NCBI GenBank assembly: GCA_025667525.1
Contig: CM046879.1
Location: 391,057,039 to 391,121,038, forward strand
Source: Glebionis coronaria
Lineage: Eukaryota; Streptophyta; Magnoliopsida; Asterales; Asteraceae
Length of the DNA stretch: 64,000 nucleotides
Direction: 5' to 3'
Shown here: in pieces, positions 32,110-42,681 of the stretch
Layout: each line of letters opens with the position of its first letter
How positions within the stretch are numbered: position 1 is the stretch's first letter
The notes under the pieces: model-generated
Told to the model about the DNA's origin: nothing
What the model saw: the letters and a program-made list of their open reading frames with translations, nothing else
The model's database searches: none
Program-made: the position numbers and the translations under genes

Positions 32110-34001
32110 GACAAGTACCTAAACACGAAAATATCTTCACAATCACTCATATGAAAAATTAAAATCAACAAACAAAGAATATGAGAATGTGTTATATCAA
32201 TTACTTGAAAAACAAAGGATTGAATCCATATCATTCTCATGTTCACAATGTGTCTATTCCATCATTAACCAAGAACACATGATCTATGCTAGATCAACAA
32301 TGGATTAGAACATTGATTTTTCAAAACAAGGTTTTTAGGTAAGCATTAACAATGTCATTACCTACTTGTTCATGGGTTCATCTCAAATCCATCATTCAAC
32401 CAAAAACATTTAGCCTAAATTCGGATTTGTTCTACAAGTGGGTTTTAGTGAAATCTTAATGAATATCAACCTAAGGAATCATAGTAAAACAACCATGTCA
32501 ACCCACATTCCTATTAAGGTTTTAATTCAATTTCAATTTTAAAAATACCCAATTATGAAAGGATGAACCCTAGAACAAAATAGATGATATTGAAAGAAAA
32601 TACTTACAATTAATTTATGTTAGATGAAGGATGAGTGAAACCCACAACTTGGAATCAATTAATTTGAGTGATTGAAGGTTTTGGAAGCTTCAACAATGAT
32701 GGAAAAGCAAGAAAACCGTCGCTGTGTGTTTTTGGGAGAGAGAGATAGTGGTTTGAAAATGAATAAAGTTTTCAAACTGGCGCTCTGACAAGACTTACTG
32801 CCCGCGGTACCTTATCGATAAGGAACCGCGGGTTTGAGCCGCAGAGATAAGGAACCGCCTACAGAGGCAGGTTTTTATCTATGAAAAACGCCAAATTTTA
32901 AAAACCAAGTTTTTCTAAAATACTTAAAATTATATCATGAGCCTTTTAAAATATCATTGGATCATCATGACACTAAGCAATATGCCTTAACGAAGGATTA
33001 CGAGTTAAATCAAGATCGAAAAGAACCGAAACGGACAAACGACTACTCGTAGCAAAATGACTAAGTGGAGAGAAGTCAAGGGAAGTGAATCAAGACTAGG
33101 ACCAATGCTCAAGGGATTAATGACAATCTTCAAATAGTTGTAACGAAGAGCTTGTGTCATATATAGTGGTTTAAGACGTGCCTTTCCGGCGAAACGTTAA
33201 ACGGCTTTGGTAATGAATGAGCACAAAGCAATTATTCAAGTATAGACTAAGATCGCTTTCAATAATAGTCTTAGTATAAACCAAAATATGAGCAAGGTAT
33301 TAATTCACTTTCTCTCCCACAAAGGGCCTACTAACCGTATGGGTGCAAACCATGGAAATCATGCTTGATACTTTAAGCTTCTACTAACTCACCCTACATC
33401 ACCATAGTGAGTCATGTATCCGAGCAATGAAGGTTTGAGAGGATAAAGGAAAAGAAGCACAAACCACAAATAAATGTCAAGGCAAGGATGCCGAGAACAA
33501 GCACATAGCCAAGTAATGATCAAAAGAATGATCAAAGGGCGTGTGGAAGAACGAAAGCGTACCTTGGCCACAAAGAGCAATCCATTAAGGAATAAGTGCT
33601 ATGACCAATCAATGACTATGATGAGTACTAAGTCTTCAAGGACTAGTATCATTCCCAATCATCTTGGTATCATCATTCAAAGATGTTAAAGATCAATGAA
33701 GATGAGTCTTCTATAAGTGCAAGTAACTCAATCCATAACCAATTAAGTGATTGATCTTCATGAGTACCTACACAAAGCAAGATGCAAACTAGTAGATACA
33801 TTTCACGAGTATATTTAAAATGCATAAAGGCTACTAATCTTAAGTGGGATGCAATATTATCAATTAAAAGACCTATTTTCAAAGAAAACATAGTTTTGAC
33901 TAAAGAGAAACTTTAGTACAACTAGACCTTCTAATTTGAGGAGACAATGGATCGATCCAAGTTTCAAAGTACAATATACTTCAAAGATCTTGAGTGACCA
34001 T
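32110..34001 (-). mobile_element. E3 5' leader, about 1.9 kb, non-coding
   Basis: It lies between the primer site and the accessory ORF. It holds the palindrome cluster at 32801-32862, with a pyrimidine-rich stretch (actatctctctctccc on the minus strand) just downstream, near 32740-32755. No frame of note is present. The length is large for a leader and resembles large-retrotransposon-derivative architecture. Confidence 0.6.
32801..32862 (-). promoter_or_regulatory. 32-nt near-perfect palindrome and extra half-site in E3 leader
   Basis: Positions 32801-32832 read cccgcggtaccttatcg then ataaggaaccgcggg, which is palindromic apart from one mismatched pair (GGTACC against GGAACC). A further half-site, gataaggaaccgcc, follows at 32846-32859. 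This is the best palindrome of the six clusters. Confidence 0.88.
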
Positions 34002-34014
34002 CGCTCTGATACCA
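34002..34014 (-). other. Primer binding site of E3
   Basis: The minus strand reads TGGTATCAGAGCG two bases after the 5' LTR end TTTCTACA. It is complementary to initiator tRNA-Met. Confidence 0.93.
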
Positions 34015-34016
34015 AT

Positions 34017-35618
34017 TGTAGAAACTAGAAGGGGGGGGGGGGGGGGTTGAATAGTGTCTCTTCGATTGGTGACCAAATTAAAATTACTTTCCATTTGGTT
34101 TGTATCAAAACTATCTTTTACTTGAGACTAAATTGCATAATGATTAGGTTCAATTCAAATGCACTAGCAAAGATAATAGGTAAGTATAATGATAATGAAA
34201 TAAGTAAAGAGTAAGGAAAGAGACAACCTAGTGGGAAGACACCAAGATTTATAGTGGTTCGACAACGAGGCTCTATCCTCGTTTCTACTCCACCCCTCGA
34301 GTACACCTACTCGATATTTCCACTATATCCACAAGCTCCCTTCTCGGCGGAGAAAACCTTACATCGTTTCTTACATTATTTTCCGACACTAAGCTAAATG
34401 TCGAGACCTAATCTTTAGCTAGGACCAATCTACACGACGTTTCCTACTTCCCAATTTAACGACACAAGGCTAGATGTCGGGTTCTAATCTTAAGGTAGAA
34501 CCAATCTTCACGACGTTGCCTACTTCACCATTTTATGACACAAGGCTAGATGTCGAGTTCTAATCGAAAGCTAGAACCAATCTTCACGACTCTTCACTTT
34601 GAAGCTAAGTGAGAACTTCACACAACACAACTACTAATCACTTTTAAGTTTAGTGAGAACTCACAAGACACAACTACATCACTTTATAGTTTAGTGAGAA
34701 CTCCTAATCAAATCTATTACAACTCAACTAGACTTATCCAAGTACACACATGTAGCTTGGATTTACACAACACAAATCCAAGCAAACACATATGTAATGG
34801 ATGTACACAACAAATCCAAGTATCCACAAATAACTTGGATGAACACAACTAGTCCAAGTATTCATAAATACATTGGATTGACCTAAAACAAAAAGGGTAT
34901 TATGATGAATATGACTAGCTCATAGATTCATCTTTATCACAACACTAGTGATTGAGTGATCTTCTCATTAGACAAGGTAAAGGAGGGGATCAAGAGGATA
35001 ATCATATGTAAACATCCTTAACAATTTAAGTGATCATTTACTAATGATTATGCTATAGAAAATAGAAAGATGGCTGAGAAAAACGTCCAAGAGGCTTACT
35101 GGAAAATGAGATTTGACCCACTATTTAAAGGAGACAAAGTATAACGGATCTATAACGGCTAGCTGTACGCGGTACCTTATCTCACCCCGCGGTACCATAT
35201 CGCTAAGGTACCGCGTAGGTACTTAAGGTACCGCCACTAGACTCCGCTCCGTTTTTTTTCTTTTAGTAGGGTGGGAATATCTGAGGTATTTGAAACCTTC
35301 AAAGGATATTCTAACAACATTTGGAATATGATATTTTCAAATTTTCATTTTCCATTTTAATAAAACATTTTCTAAAAAAGAAAGTTTATTAAAAAGTCTT
35401 TTGTCATATTAACAAAAGTGAGTTTTAAGGATAATCATTTTGATGATCACTAAGTATGATTAAGAAAGGTTAGTGATATGATTATTACCTTGATGATAGT
35501 GTTAGTTAAATAATTCATTTTGTGTTTTACACTAAATGTGTTGTATGGTTTGTTGTGATCAAAACTAAGAAAGATTAGTTAACACTAATAATGTTTTTAG
35601 GCATCACTTGCATTAACA
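34017..35618 (-). repeat. E3 5' LTR (1,602 bp)
   Basis: It pairs with 16302-17902 and is next to the TTATC duplication at 35619-35623. A run of 16 G lies at 34031-34046, and the palindrome cluster at 35168-35235. Confidence 0.94.
35168..35235 (-). promoter_or_regulatory. Palindromic GCGGTACC cluster, E3 5' LTR
   Basis: It is the counterpart of 17455-17521, unchanged within the half-sites although the LTRs differ at about 2 percent of bases elsewhere. On the minus strand a TATA-like cctttaaatag follows near 35123-35133. Confidence 0.8.
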
Positions 35619-36358
35619 TTATCCATATCAGAACTAGAATCATCATCATAGTCATCATAGATCGGTGAAGACTCATATATTGGTGGAGGATCAAAATTGG
35701 AGAGGGAATCATCCACATCATCTTGGAACAGTGGATTATCATAGCAAGAATCGAAAAGAGGATTGTTGTAGACGACAAAATCATCAAGCACATTAATCAT
35801 ATTCGCTGATTCTCTTCCATTGGGTTTGGTTGTAATCTTCCCCATTTTAAAAACTTGTGCCTCATTCCCGACTCTTAAGATTAACTCACCTTCGGCAACA
35901 TCGACTAAGGCTTTTCTGGTTCTTAAGAATGGCCGACCAAGTATTAATGGAATACGAGGGTCCATTTCATAATCAACAACAACAAAGTCGACCAGAAAAG
36001 TGAAGGTACGAACTTTAACAAACACATCTTCGGCAATACCAACGGGGTAAGCGAGAGTTCAATTTGCAAGCTCAAGAGTCATCTTTGTTGGAGTAAGGTC
36101 GGGTAATGATAACTTTTTCCAAACACTTAAAGGCATCAAATTTTTACTTGTCCCGTGTTCATCTAAGGTAGTAAATTCTTCGATTTGGTTAAAAGTACAT
36201 GGTAGCACAAAACGACCGGGATCTCCAAGTTTTTCCAGAAGTTCTTTAAGAAGGACTGCAGAACAGTTTTCATTTAGCCGTGTGTTGACAAACTCAACCA
36301 TCTTTTCCTTCTTGTTAAGCAATTCCTTGAATGCTTTCACGAATTTCGGCATTTGGAC
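35619..36358 (-). pseudogene. E2 protease-like region and start of the acidic tail
   Basis: It begins in the gag-protease linker at MPKFVKAFKELLNKKEK. The active-site region reads TLDEHGTSKNLMPLSVWKKL, where Athila proteases have LADLGASINLMP; the catalytic Asp is replaced. After a stop near 36058 the frame continues FLVDFVVVDYEMDPRIPLIL and GRPFLRTRKALVDVAEG, the typical flap and C-terminal part. It then runs without a stop into the acidic tail that is split by E3. The family enzyme would cleave the Gag polyprotein; this copy is probably inactive. Confidence 0.82.
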
Positions 36359-36421
36359 AAGTGCTTAAACCTGGCTAATGTTGAAATTCATTTGAGAGAT
36401 CATCTTCATAAAAGAAGTGAC

Positions 36422-38167
36422 TTAAGCATCCTCTTTAGTAAGCAATTTGCTCTTGTCTAACCGAGAAGGATAAGGAATGTTAGGTTTAGGTGGTGTAGGT
36501 GTAGAAGGTGAGGTTTGAGATCTTGAAGGTTTAAAGATGGAAGATGGGGTTGGTGAAGGGTTCTTCTTGGTTACTTCTTTATTAAGAGGTGGAGACGGTA
36601 ATGGAGAACTAATACTAGGCGTGGGAGTAGGAGGGATAAATGGTGGTGGAAGAGGTGTAGATGGAGTAACTGTGGGAGGGATAGATGGTCCTACTAAGGT
36701 TGCTCCACTGCGTGTAGTAATAGCACTCACATTCGCTCTTGGGTTGGTGACGGTATTTGAAGGAAGAGAGACCGAAGTAGAGGGTTGAGTACTTGGAAAG
36801 AAACTAGCCATCATATTCTTCAAATCATTCGTTTGATTGCTAAAAGAGGTTTGCATATCATGTCGAAGCTCGGTTCTAATATCATTCCCTTGCTTAGTGA
36901 GATCTCCTTTCAAGTTGATGATTTGGCTTTACAGATTCTTAACTAGCTCTCCTTGGGTCTTCATGAAAGTTTCAACATCTTGATTAATAGGGGGTGCTTG
37001 TTGAGCGGGTGGGTGATAAGGATTAGAAGCTCGAGGTGGGTTTGGGTTGCTTCGATTGTAGTTGTTGGGGTTGTGGTTTTGATGAGAAAAACCGGGTGAA
37101 AGAAAGTTGTTAGAACGGTAACTTAGCAAGTTACGATCACCTTGAGGTCGGGCTTGATAGCTTTCCGTTGAATAGTTACCATAAGCCGCATACACATTTT
37201 CCGGATTGTCATGAGTATAAGGACAATCAGTGTATGAATGAGGACCCCCGAAAATCTCACAAGAAGTTGCAACAGCTTTAACTTGTTGTTGTTGATTTGT
37301 AGCCAAGAGTTGCATATTTTTACTCATTTCGACCATTGCGCGGGTCAATTCGGTGATATCAGGGTTTGAAGAAGTAGAAGAAACATTGACTCTAGGGTTA
37401 TTCCTTGAAGATGCGGATGAATCCTAATTTTTGTGATGAGTAGTCATGTTCTCGATAAGCTCTCTACACTCCTCATGTCTTCTTTTCATAAATGTGCCAC
37501 CGGCGGCTGCATTAATCGTATCACTATCACGAAAAGTTAAACCGTTGTAGAAAGTAGGGAGCATGTTATGGTTTTGACATCGATCAATCAAAACATTATA
37601 TCGTTCCCAAGCATCAAAAAGTGATTCATCGAGTTCTTGAGTAAATCCACTAATTTGATTTCGAAGGCTCGTGACCATGGATGGTGGAAAGTAGCACGAC
37701 AAAAAGCGTTGAGTCATCTCATCCCAAGTATGAATTGAATTCTTCAGAAGACGATCAAACCATTTTTCGGCATGGTGGGATAAGGTGTGTGGAAATAGGT
37801 GAAGGCGAAGAAAATCCATGGTAACACCAGGCAACTTCATGCTTTGAGTTATGGTAATGAACTTGTCGAGATGTTTGTTGGCATCATCATCCGGTAATCC
37901 GCAAAATGGAAAAGTATTTTGGACTTGTTGGATCATGTGATGCTTCAACGAAAACTCTGGAGCTGTGATTTGCATCGGCGCAATCGGTCCTCCTCGTCCA
38001 TTCATCGTAGGTTGACACAGCTCCTCCATCGTTCGAAGGTCAGGTGGGGGAACATTGTTGTTGTTATTCATGTTGGGGTGGGGTGGATTATTGTTGTTGT
38101 GCACACCAGCCATAACTAAATCTTCACGAGTCTCGGGCTCAGAATAAGTTGAAGATCTAGTACGCAT
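36422..38167 (-). pseudogene. gag: E2 gag, Athila type, with two internal stops
   Basis: I start at MRTRSSTYSEPE (38167), which follows the Athila start pattern. The capsid core has DDDANKHLDKFITITQSMK, LFPHTLSHHAEKWFDRL and RFLSCYFPPS. Stops occur near 37424 and 36929, each a likely C-to-T change (TAG and TAA). The zinc-binding motif reads CEIFGGPHSYTDC, so the second Cys of a CxxC motif is Phe. A Pro/Asn-rich region (NPNNYNRSNPNPPRASNPY) and a Pro/Thr/Ser-rich linker follow. Gag forms the particle that packages the element RNA. This copy would give truncated products only. Confidence 0.88.
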
Positions 38168-38449
38168 GCACCTACAAAAGCAAAAGAAAAACATACCAAA
38201 GAAATAGAGAATATGTATGTACGTGTAAAAATAAAAATAAAATCTTTTTGGTGCAAAACTTTGAAAAAGAAATGCTTTTTATAAGTTTTTTATTGTTTTT
38301 GTATTTTTGAAATTTTTTTAATTTTTAGGGATTTTTGAAAATTTTTAAGCAAGAAAAATAACGTCCACGAGTGAACGGATCCCAAAATTCGACGCGTCTC
38401 TCACGAAAAACCGTTAATCTTTACGAAAAGAGCCGGCAGCGGCGCCATT
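38168..38449 (-). other. E2 leader and primer binding site
   Basis: The primer site TGGCGCCGCTGCCGG (minus strand, 38433-38447) lies two bases after the 5' LTR. TGGCGCC sites of this form are typical of Athila and its relatives. The rest of the leader is AT-rich. Confidence 0.9.
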
Positions 38450-40033
38450 TAATAACTAGATTTTACTTAGTTAAAAAGTTAGTTGTATGTCTAATCGAAT
38501 TGAAAAAGGTTAACGTCCGACTCAGTCGTCTTTTGGTGGATAAAATAATAGATTGGTCGTTGTAGTAAATTAAATTACAAAACTTTAAAGTAAATGACGG
38601 GTAATTAAAGCTAAAACTAATTAAAACGTAAATGGTGCAAAATTATAAAAACTTTAAAAGTAAATTAATTAAATGACTTAAAATGAAAGCTTGACGAAAA
38701 GTAAATTTGACAAGTTAATAAAAATGAAAGTAAAATAAAAATGCAAACTTGAAAACTTAAAAATAATGCCAACTTAGAAATAATAATTACCTACCGTCGG
38801 AATACCCTCAATCGGAATCCCATCGAAATCCCATCAGAATATACAGTCGGAATTCAATCGGAATAGACCTATCTGAATCCAATCGGAATCCTGTCGGAAT
38901 ACCTTCGTATCGGAATAACAAACCTTGGGAAGATCGGAATCCTGGTCGGAATGAAGGACACCAACACCTAATCGGAATCCAGATCGGAATACCGATCGAA
39001 ATGTGAGAAACCCTTTTTCGATACTCCAATCGGAATCCTGGTCGGAATCTCAAAACCCCTTTCTGATGGTTTGATCGGAATACAGTAGGAAATGTAAATA
39101 AGCAAATTCGAATAAGCTATGAACTAAATAAGCACTCCACTAAAAACTTAACCAAAACACGTATAAGAAAAAGCTAATAAGCCAAAATTTAAAAACTTTC
39201 AAAAACACTAAATGATAAAAATATTAAAAAACAACTTTTTATAAAATAACTTTTAAAAACACTTAAGTAAATTTAAGAAAGACACAAATAAGCTCTAAAA
39301 TCAATAATCCAAAACAATCAAAAACATAAAAACATGACACTTAATCGAATAAGCATAACAATAAGCAAATAAACATAAAGATTAAGAAAACAAGAAAGGT
39401 AGAATGAGAGATTAATAAAAACTTGATTAAAAAAAAAAGATTCAACAACAAAATTAAAAGACTTACTTGGAATTAAAGGCAAAAAATTAAAGGTGCAAGA
39501 CAAGGAAATTAAATGACAATTAAGTAAATGACATGAAATGAAAGGTGGAAGAACTTTGTGTCAAATAGTCAACACCTCCTAATGTGTCATTAGGAGGGTA
39601 TTTATAGGTAATTAGGGAGGTTAGCATGTGTTGCTTCTTTCTTTCTTCTCTCGTCTTTTCGTCTTCTCTTCGATTTTTTCGACTTTGTCTCAGGTTTAAT
39701 TAAACTCGTCTTATAATGTCTTCATTTATTAGACTTGAGTTCTTCGACTTTATTAAACTTCCGTCTTTAGACTTTTTCTTCGATAAATCTTCAGAATAGG
39801 CCTTGGACTTCTGTTCTTTTTGCACTCTTGATCTTTTGACTTCGTCTTTTTTCTTTTTCTTCGATAAAAGCCCGTGAAAGCCTGTGTTTTCTTCCCTTTT
39901 CACATTTTGATCCTAAATCACAACAAAAACACAAACCACGCATAATTCTGACATTTACGACATAAAATACACGTTTTGGCTAGGTTATTATTATAATTAA
40001 GTGGTAAAAGGATAAGTGTTTTCACACTTATTA
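38450..40033 (-). repeat. E2 5' LTR (1,584 bp), TA...TA ends
   Basis: On the minus strand it starts TAATAAGTGTGAAAAC and ends CTAGTTATTA. It is next to the CACTC duplication at 40034-40038. A CGGAAT array lies at about 38795-39080, a TATA box near 39597-39608 and a lysine-rich frame at 39700-39903. Confidence 0.94.
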
Positions 40034-40038
40034 CACTC

Positions 40039-41599
40039 TAAGATTCTCCTAGTAACCATGTTGTCCACGTACACAAAACTCAATATCAGTCATCTCTAGG
40101 TCACGGATGATCTGCTTTGTAATCCAAATGCTATCAATCATACCGACCTTCTGCTTAGAGCATCTGCCACCATATTCGCCTTACCAGGATGATATTGAAT
40201 GTTGGTGTCGTAATCCTTCAATAGCTTTAACCATATTCTCTGTCTCATGTTCAATTCCTTCTGGGTGAAGATGTACTTGAGACTCTTGTGATTGGTGAAT
40301 ATGTCACATGATTCACCATATAAATAATGTCTCCATACATTCAGTGCAAAAACAACTGCTGCAAGATCCAAATCATGAGTAGGATAGTTTTCTTCAGAAG
40401 GTTTCAACTGTCGTGATGCCTATGAATTAACCTTCCCATGTTGCATGAGAACGCAGCCTAGACCCTTTCCTGAAGCATCACTATAGCTCTGAAATCCACC
40501 TGAGCCAGATGGGAGAGTAAGAATAGGTGCAGTCATTAACTTCTACTTAAGATCTTCAAAGCTCTTCTCTCGTTCTTCTGTCCAGATGAATTTCTCTCCT
40601 TTCCTCATCAGCTTAATCAAAGGTAAGGCTAACCGTGAAAAGTTCTCTACAAACCTACGGTAGTAGCCAGCTAAACCTAGAAAACTTCTGACCTCTGTTG
40701 CAGATGTAGGTCTCGGCCATTTGGTGATAGCTTCGACCTTTGCAGGATCCATGGTGATCCCCTCTGCAGATAGAATATGGCCCAGAAATGGCACTTTGCT
40801 TAACCAGAACTCACACTTGGTGAACTTGGCATACATCTGCTTCTAACGAAGAATCTGCAAGACTGTACGAAGGTGTTCCTCATGTTCCTCATGTTCCTCC
40901 TTTGATTTGGAGAAAATCAGGATGTCATCAATGAATATGATAACTAACTTTTTCAGAAACTCGTGGAACACACGGTTCATCAAATCCATGAAGACAGCTG
41001 GAGCATTTGTGAGTCCGAATGGCATGACTACGAACTCGTAGAGTCCATAACGTGTACGGAAAGCAGTCTTAGAAATATCCTTCTCTTTGACCCGTAACGG
41101 ATGGTAGCCAGATCTCAGATCGATCTTGGAGAAATACTTGGCGCCCTGAAGTTGATCAAACAGGTCATCAATACGCGAAAAAGGATAACGATTCCTGATC
41201 GTGATCTTGTTCAGCTCACGATAGTCTATACACAAACGCATGCTGTCGTCTTTCTTCTTCACAAAAAGTACCGGTGTACCCCATGGCGATGCACTGGGAC
41301 GGATGAAACCTCGCTCCAGAAGTTCCTGTAGCTGATCTTTTAGTTCTTTAAGCTCTATAGGAGCCATGCGATAAGGAGCTTTAGAAATTGGCTCTGCACC
41401 TGGGATGAGCTCAATTCCAAACTCGAATTCACGAACAGGTGGTATGCCCGGAAGTTCATCAGGAAATACGTCAGGAAATTCTGACACAATAGGCTGATCT
41501 TGGATCGATGGAGACTTGGCAGTAATGTCATGATTATTTGCTATGAAGCCCTGACAGCCGTGTGTTAGTAAAGCACGCGCCTCCATGGATGAAATAATT
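40039..41599 (-). pseudogene. E1 reverse transcriptase and RNase H, broken
   Basis: RT starts after [16 protein letters not shown]; motifs include [38 protein letters not shown] and [12 protein letters not shown], with the catalytic DD kept. A stop follows LRTVLQILR, then [15 protein letters not shown]. RNase H reads [10 protein letters not shown] where the family has FTDHKSL, so one catalytic Asp is Asn. It ends [16 protein letters not shown]. There is a small in-frame expansion, EEHEEHEEH, where E5 has EEHEDH. The integrase part continues at 12008 on the far side of E2. Confidence 0.92.
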
Positions 41600-42238
41600 T
41601 GTACTAACCTCCTTGGCAGAAAACCATGGTGTATGTACTCTGGAGATTTAACATCACCGAAGATAACTTAATAAGTGTGGCAGTCTATCGTAGCCTGGTG
41701 TTTGGATAACCAGTCCATGCCTAATATCAAATCAAAATCGCACATGTCCAAAGGGAGTGCGTCAACTCTGCGGATCTTATCATCAAATTCTAAGAGAATA
41801 TCTTTTTACACCTGGGTGATTCATACAAAGTCCCTAAGTGGCGTGGAAATGCATAAGGATTATCTAATGGCATAGGGGAAATCCTAACACGTACAGCAAA
41901 AGTAGTGGATATGACTGAATGAGTCGCTCTAGTATCGAACATATCACATGCTGCCAAACCATTCATAAAGAGATTCCCAGTGATGGTACCTAATGTCTTG
42001 TTCGCCTGATCTCTAGTAGTGGTGAACACGCGACCAGAAGTAGGATGTGGTTTGGAGTCGGCATGTCCAGAGGTTCCTTCTATCTCACCTTGGTGACAAT
42101 CCTTCTGTTGATGGCCTTGTTGGCCACACTTGAAACAACCACCAGTACCTCGGCAACAAACACCAGAATGTCAACACGAACAAGTAGGACAGATAGGGTG
42201 CGTGAATCCTCCAGCAGGCGTCCTAGCTAGCTGAGAGC
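41600..42238 (-). pseudogene. E1 gag exon 4 (zinc knuckle) and protease
   Basis: The exon starts at 42238 after a TTTCAG-like acceptor (CCTGAAACAG). The zinc knuckle CFKCGQQGHQQKDC has the C-x2-C-x4-H-x4-C spacing. The protease then reads DMFDTRATHSVIS where the family has FDTGATHSFIS, so the catalytic triad Gly is Arg. At least one stop lies in the upstream cysteine-rich stretch. Confidence 0.85.
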
Positions 42239-42311
42239 CTGTTTCAGGATTTCATGCATGAGACATGATCGTGGAACATAAACATGATTGCATAGAAGGT
42301 TTGAGAATTAC
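42239..42311 (-). other. E1 gag intron 3 (73 bp), putative
   Basis: Donor A|GTAATTCTC, acceptor AACAG|GC on the minus strand. It sits at the same codon and phase as intron 3 of E5 (73 bp), with a largely different sequence. Removing it keeps the frame. Confidence 0.7.
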
Positions 42312-42376
42312 TAGATGAGGTAGAACGATTAGGCTGTGAACCTCTACGGTCCTGATCCCTACCGTTGTTGTTGTTC

Positions 42377-42452
42377 CTGAATTAGAGTCATTGGAGTGTC
42401 AGAATACCTTAACATAAGATAGTTTAACATGAAAGAAGGTAAATGTAGGGAC
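42377..42452 (-). other. E1 gag intron 2 (about 76 bp), putative
   Basis: Donor AAA|GTCCCTAC, acceptor AATTCAG|GAAC on the minus strand. E5 uses GTCCTAATAC at the same place. E1 has three extra A at the exon end; the joined frame still reads through into NNNGRDQ, matching NHGNGRDQ in E5. Confidence 0.65.
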
Positions 42453-42596
42453 TTTCTGTTGTTTGAGTTATTAGCATTTTTACGGTAATTATCATTACCT
42501 CCACGCCTCTCTGAACCAGAACGGTCGTTGGTCTGACCGTTTCCCTTAGATGCTTGCTATTGAACGGCCGCAGGCTTACGATCGTTAGTCTTCTGT

Positions 42597-42681
42597 CTGA
42601 AATGTAAAGTTGAACAGAGGATGATATGAAAATGGAAATACTGAAAGAATTGAATGGTTTACAATTGGTGACTGAAGATAC
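42597..42681 (-). other. E1 gag intron 1 (85 bp), putative
   Basis: Donor AAGAG|GTATCTTC, acceptor ACATTTCAG|ACAGAAG on the minus strand, with a pyrimidine-rich stretch before the acceptor. Joining keeps the frame from KR into QKTNDRKPA, parallel to QKTGDRSQPA in E5. Confidence 0.7.

Larger units (their letters stand above)
16297..35623 (-). mobile_element. E3: Copia-like non-autonomous LTR element with TTATC target duplication
   Basis: The element lies at 16302-35618, with TTATC at 16297-16301 and 35619-35623. The LTRs are TG...CA, starting TGTTAATGCAAG and ending TTTCTACA on the minus strand. The primer site TGGTATCAGAGCG and a purine tract with AAAAAGGGGGGAGAT are typical of plant Ty1/Copia elements. 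The interior has an accessory ORF of 353 codons and a second Ser/Pro-rich ORF, but no protease, integrase or RT. E4 is nested in it. Without E4 the element is about 9.4 kb. Confidence 0.9.
12009..40038 (-). mobile_element. E2: non-autonomous Athila-like element with CACTC target duplication
   Basis: The element lies at 12014-40033 with CACTC at 12009-12013 and 40034-40038. Removing it rejoins the E1 pol gene, and the joined sequence (ccactctaagatt) matches the intact site in E5 (ctactctaagatt, about 53416-53428). It contains LTRs, an Athila primer site, gag, a degenerate protease region and an acidic ORF, but no RT, RNase H or integrase. E3 and E4 are nested in it; without them it would be about 8.7 kb. 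Confidence 0.93.

Noticed and set aside
40870..40900. Programmed repeat or recoding site at the EEHEEHEEH expansion in E1 RT
   Set aside because: It is a short in-frame duplication of a 9-bp unit outside the catalytic motifs, and E1 is already inactive.
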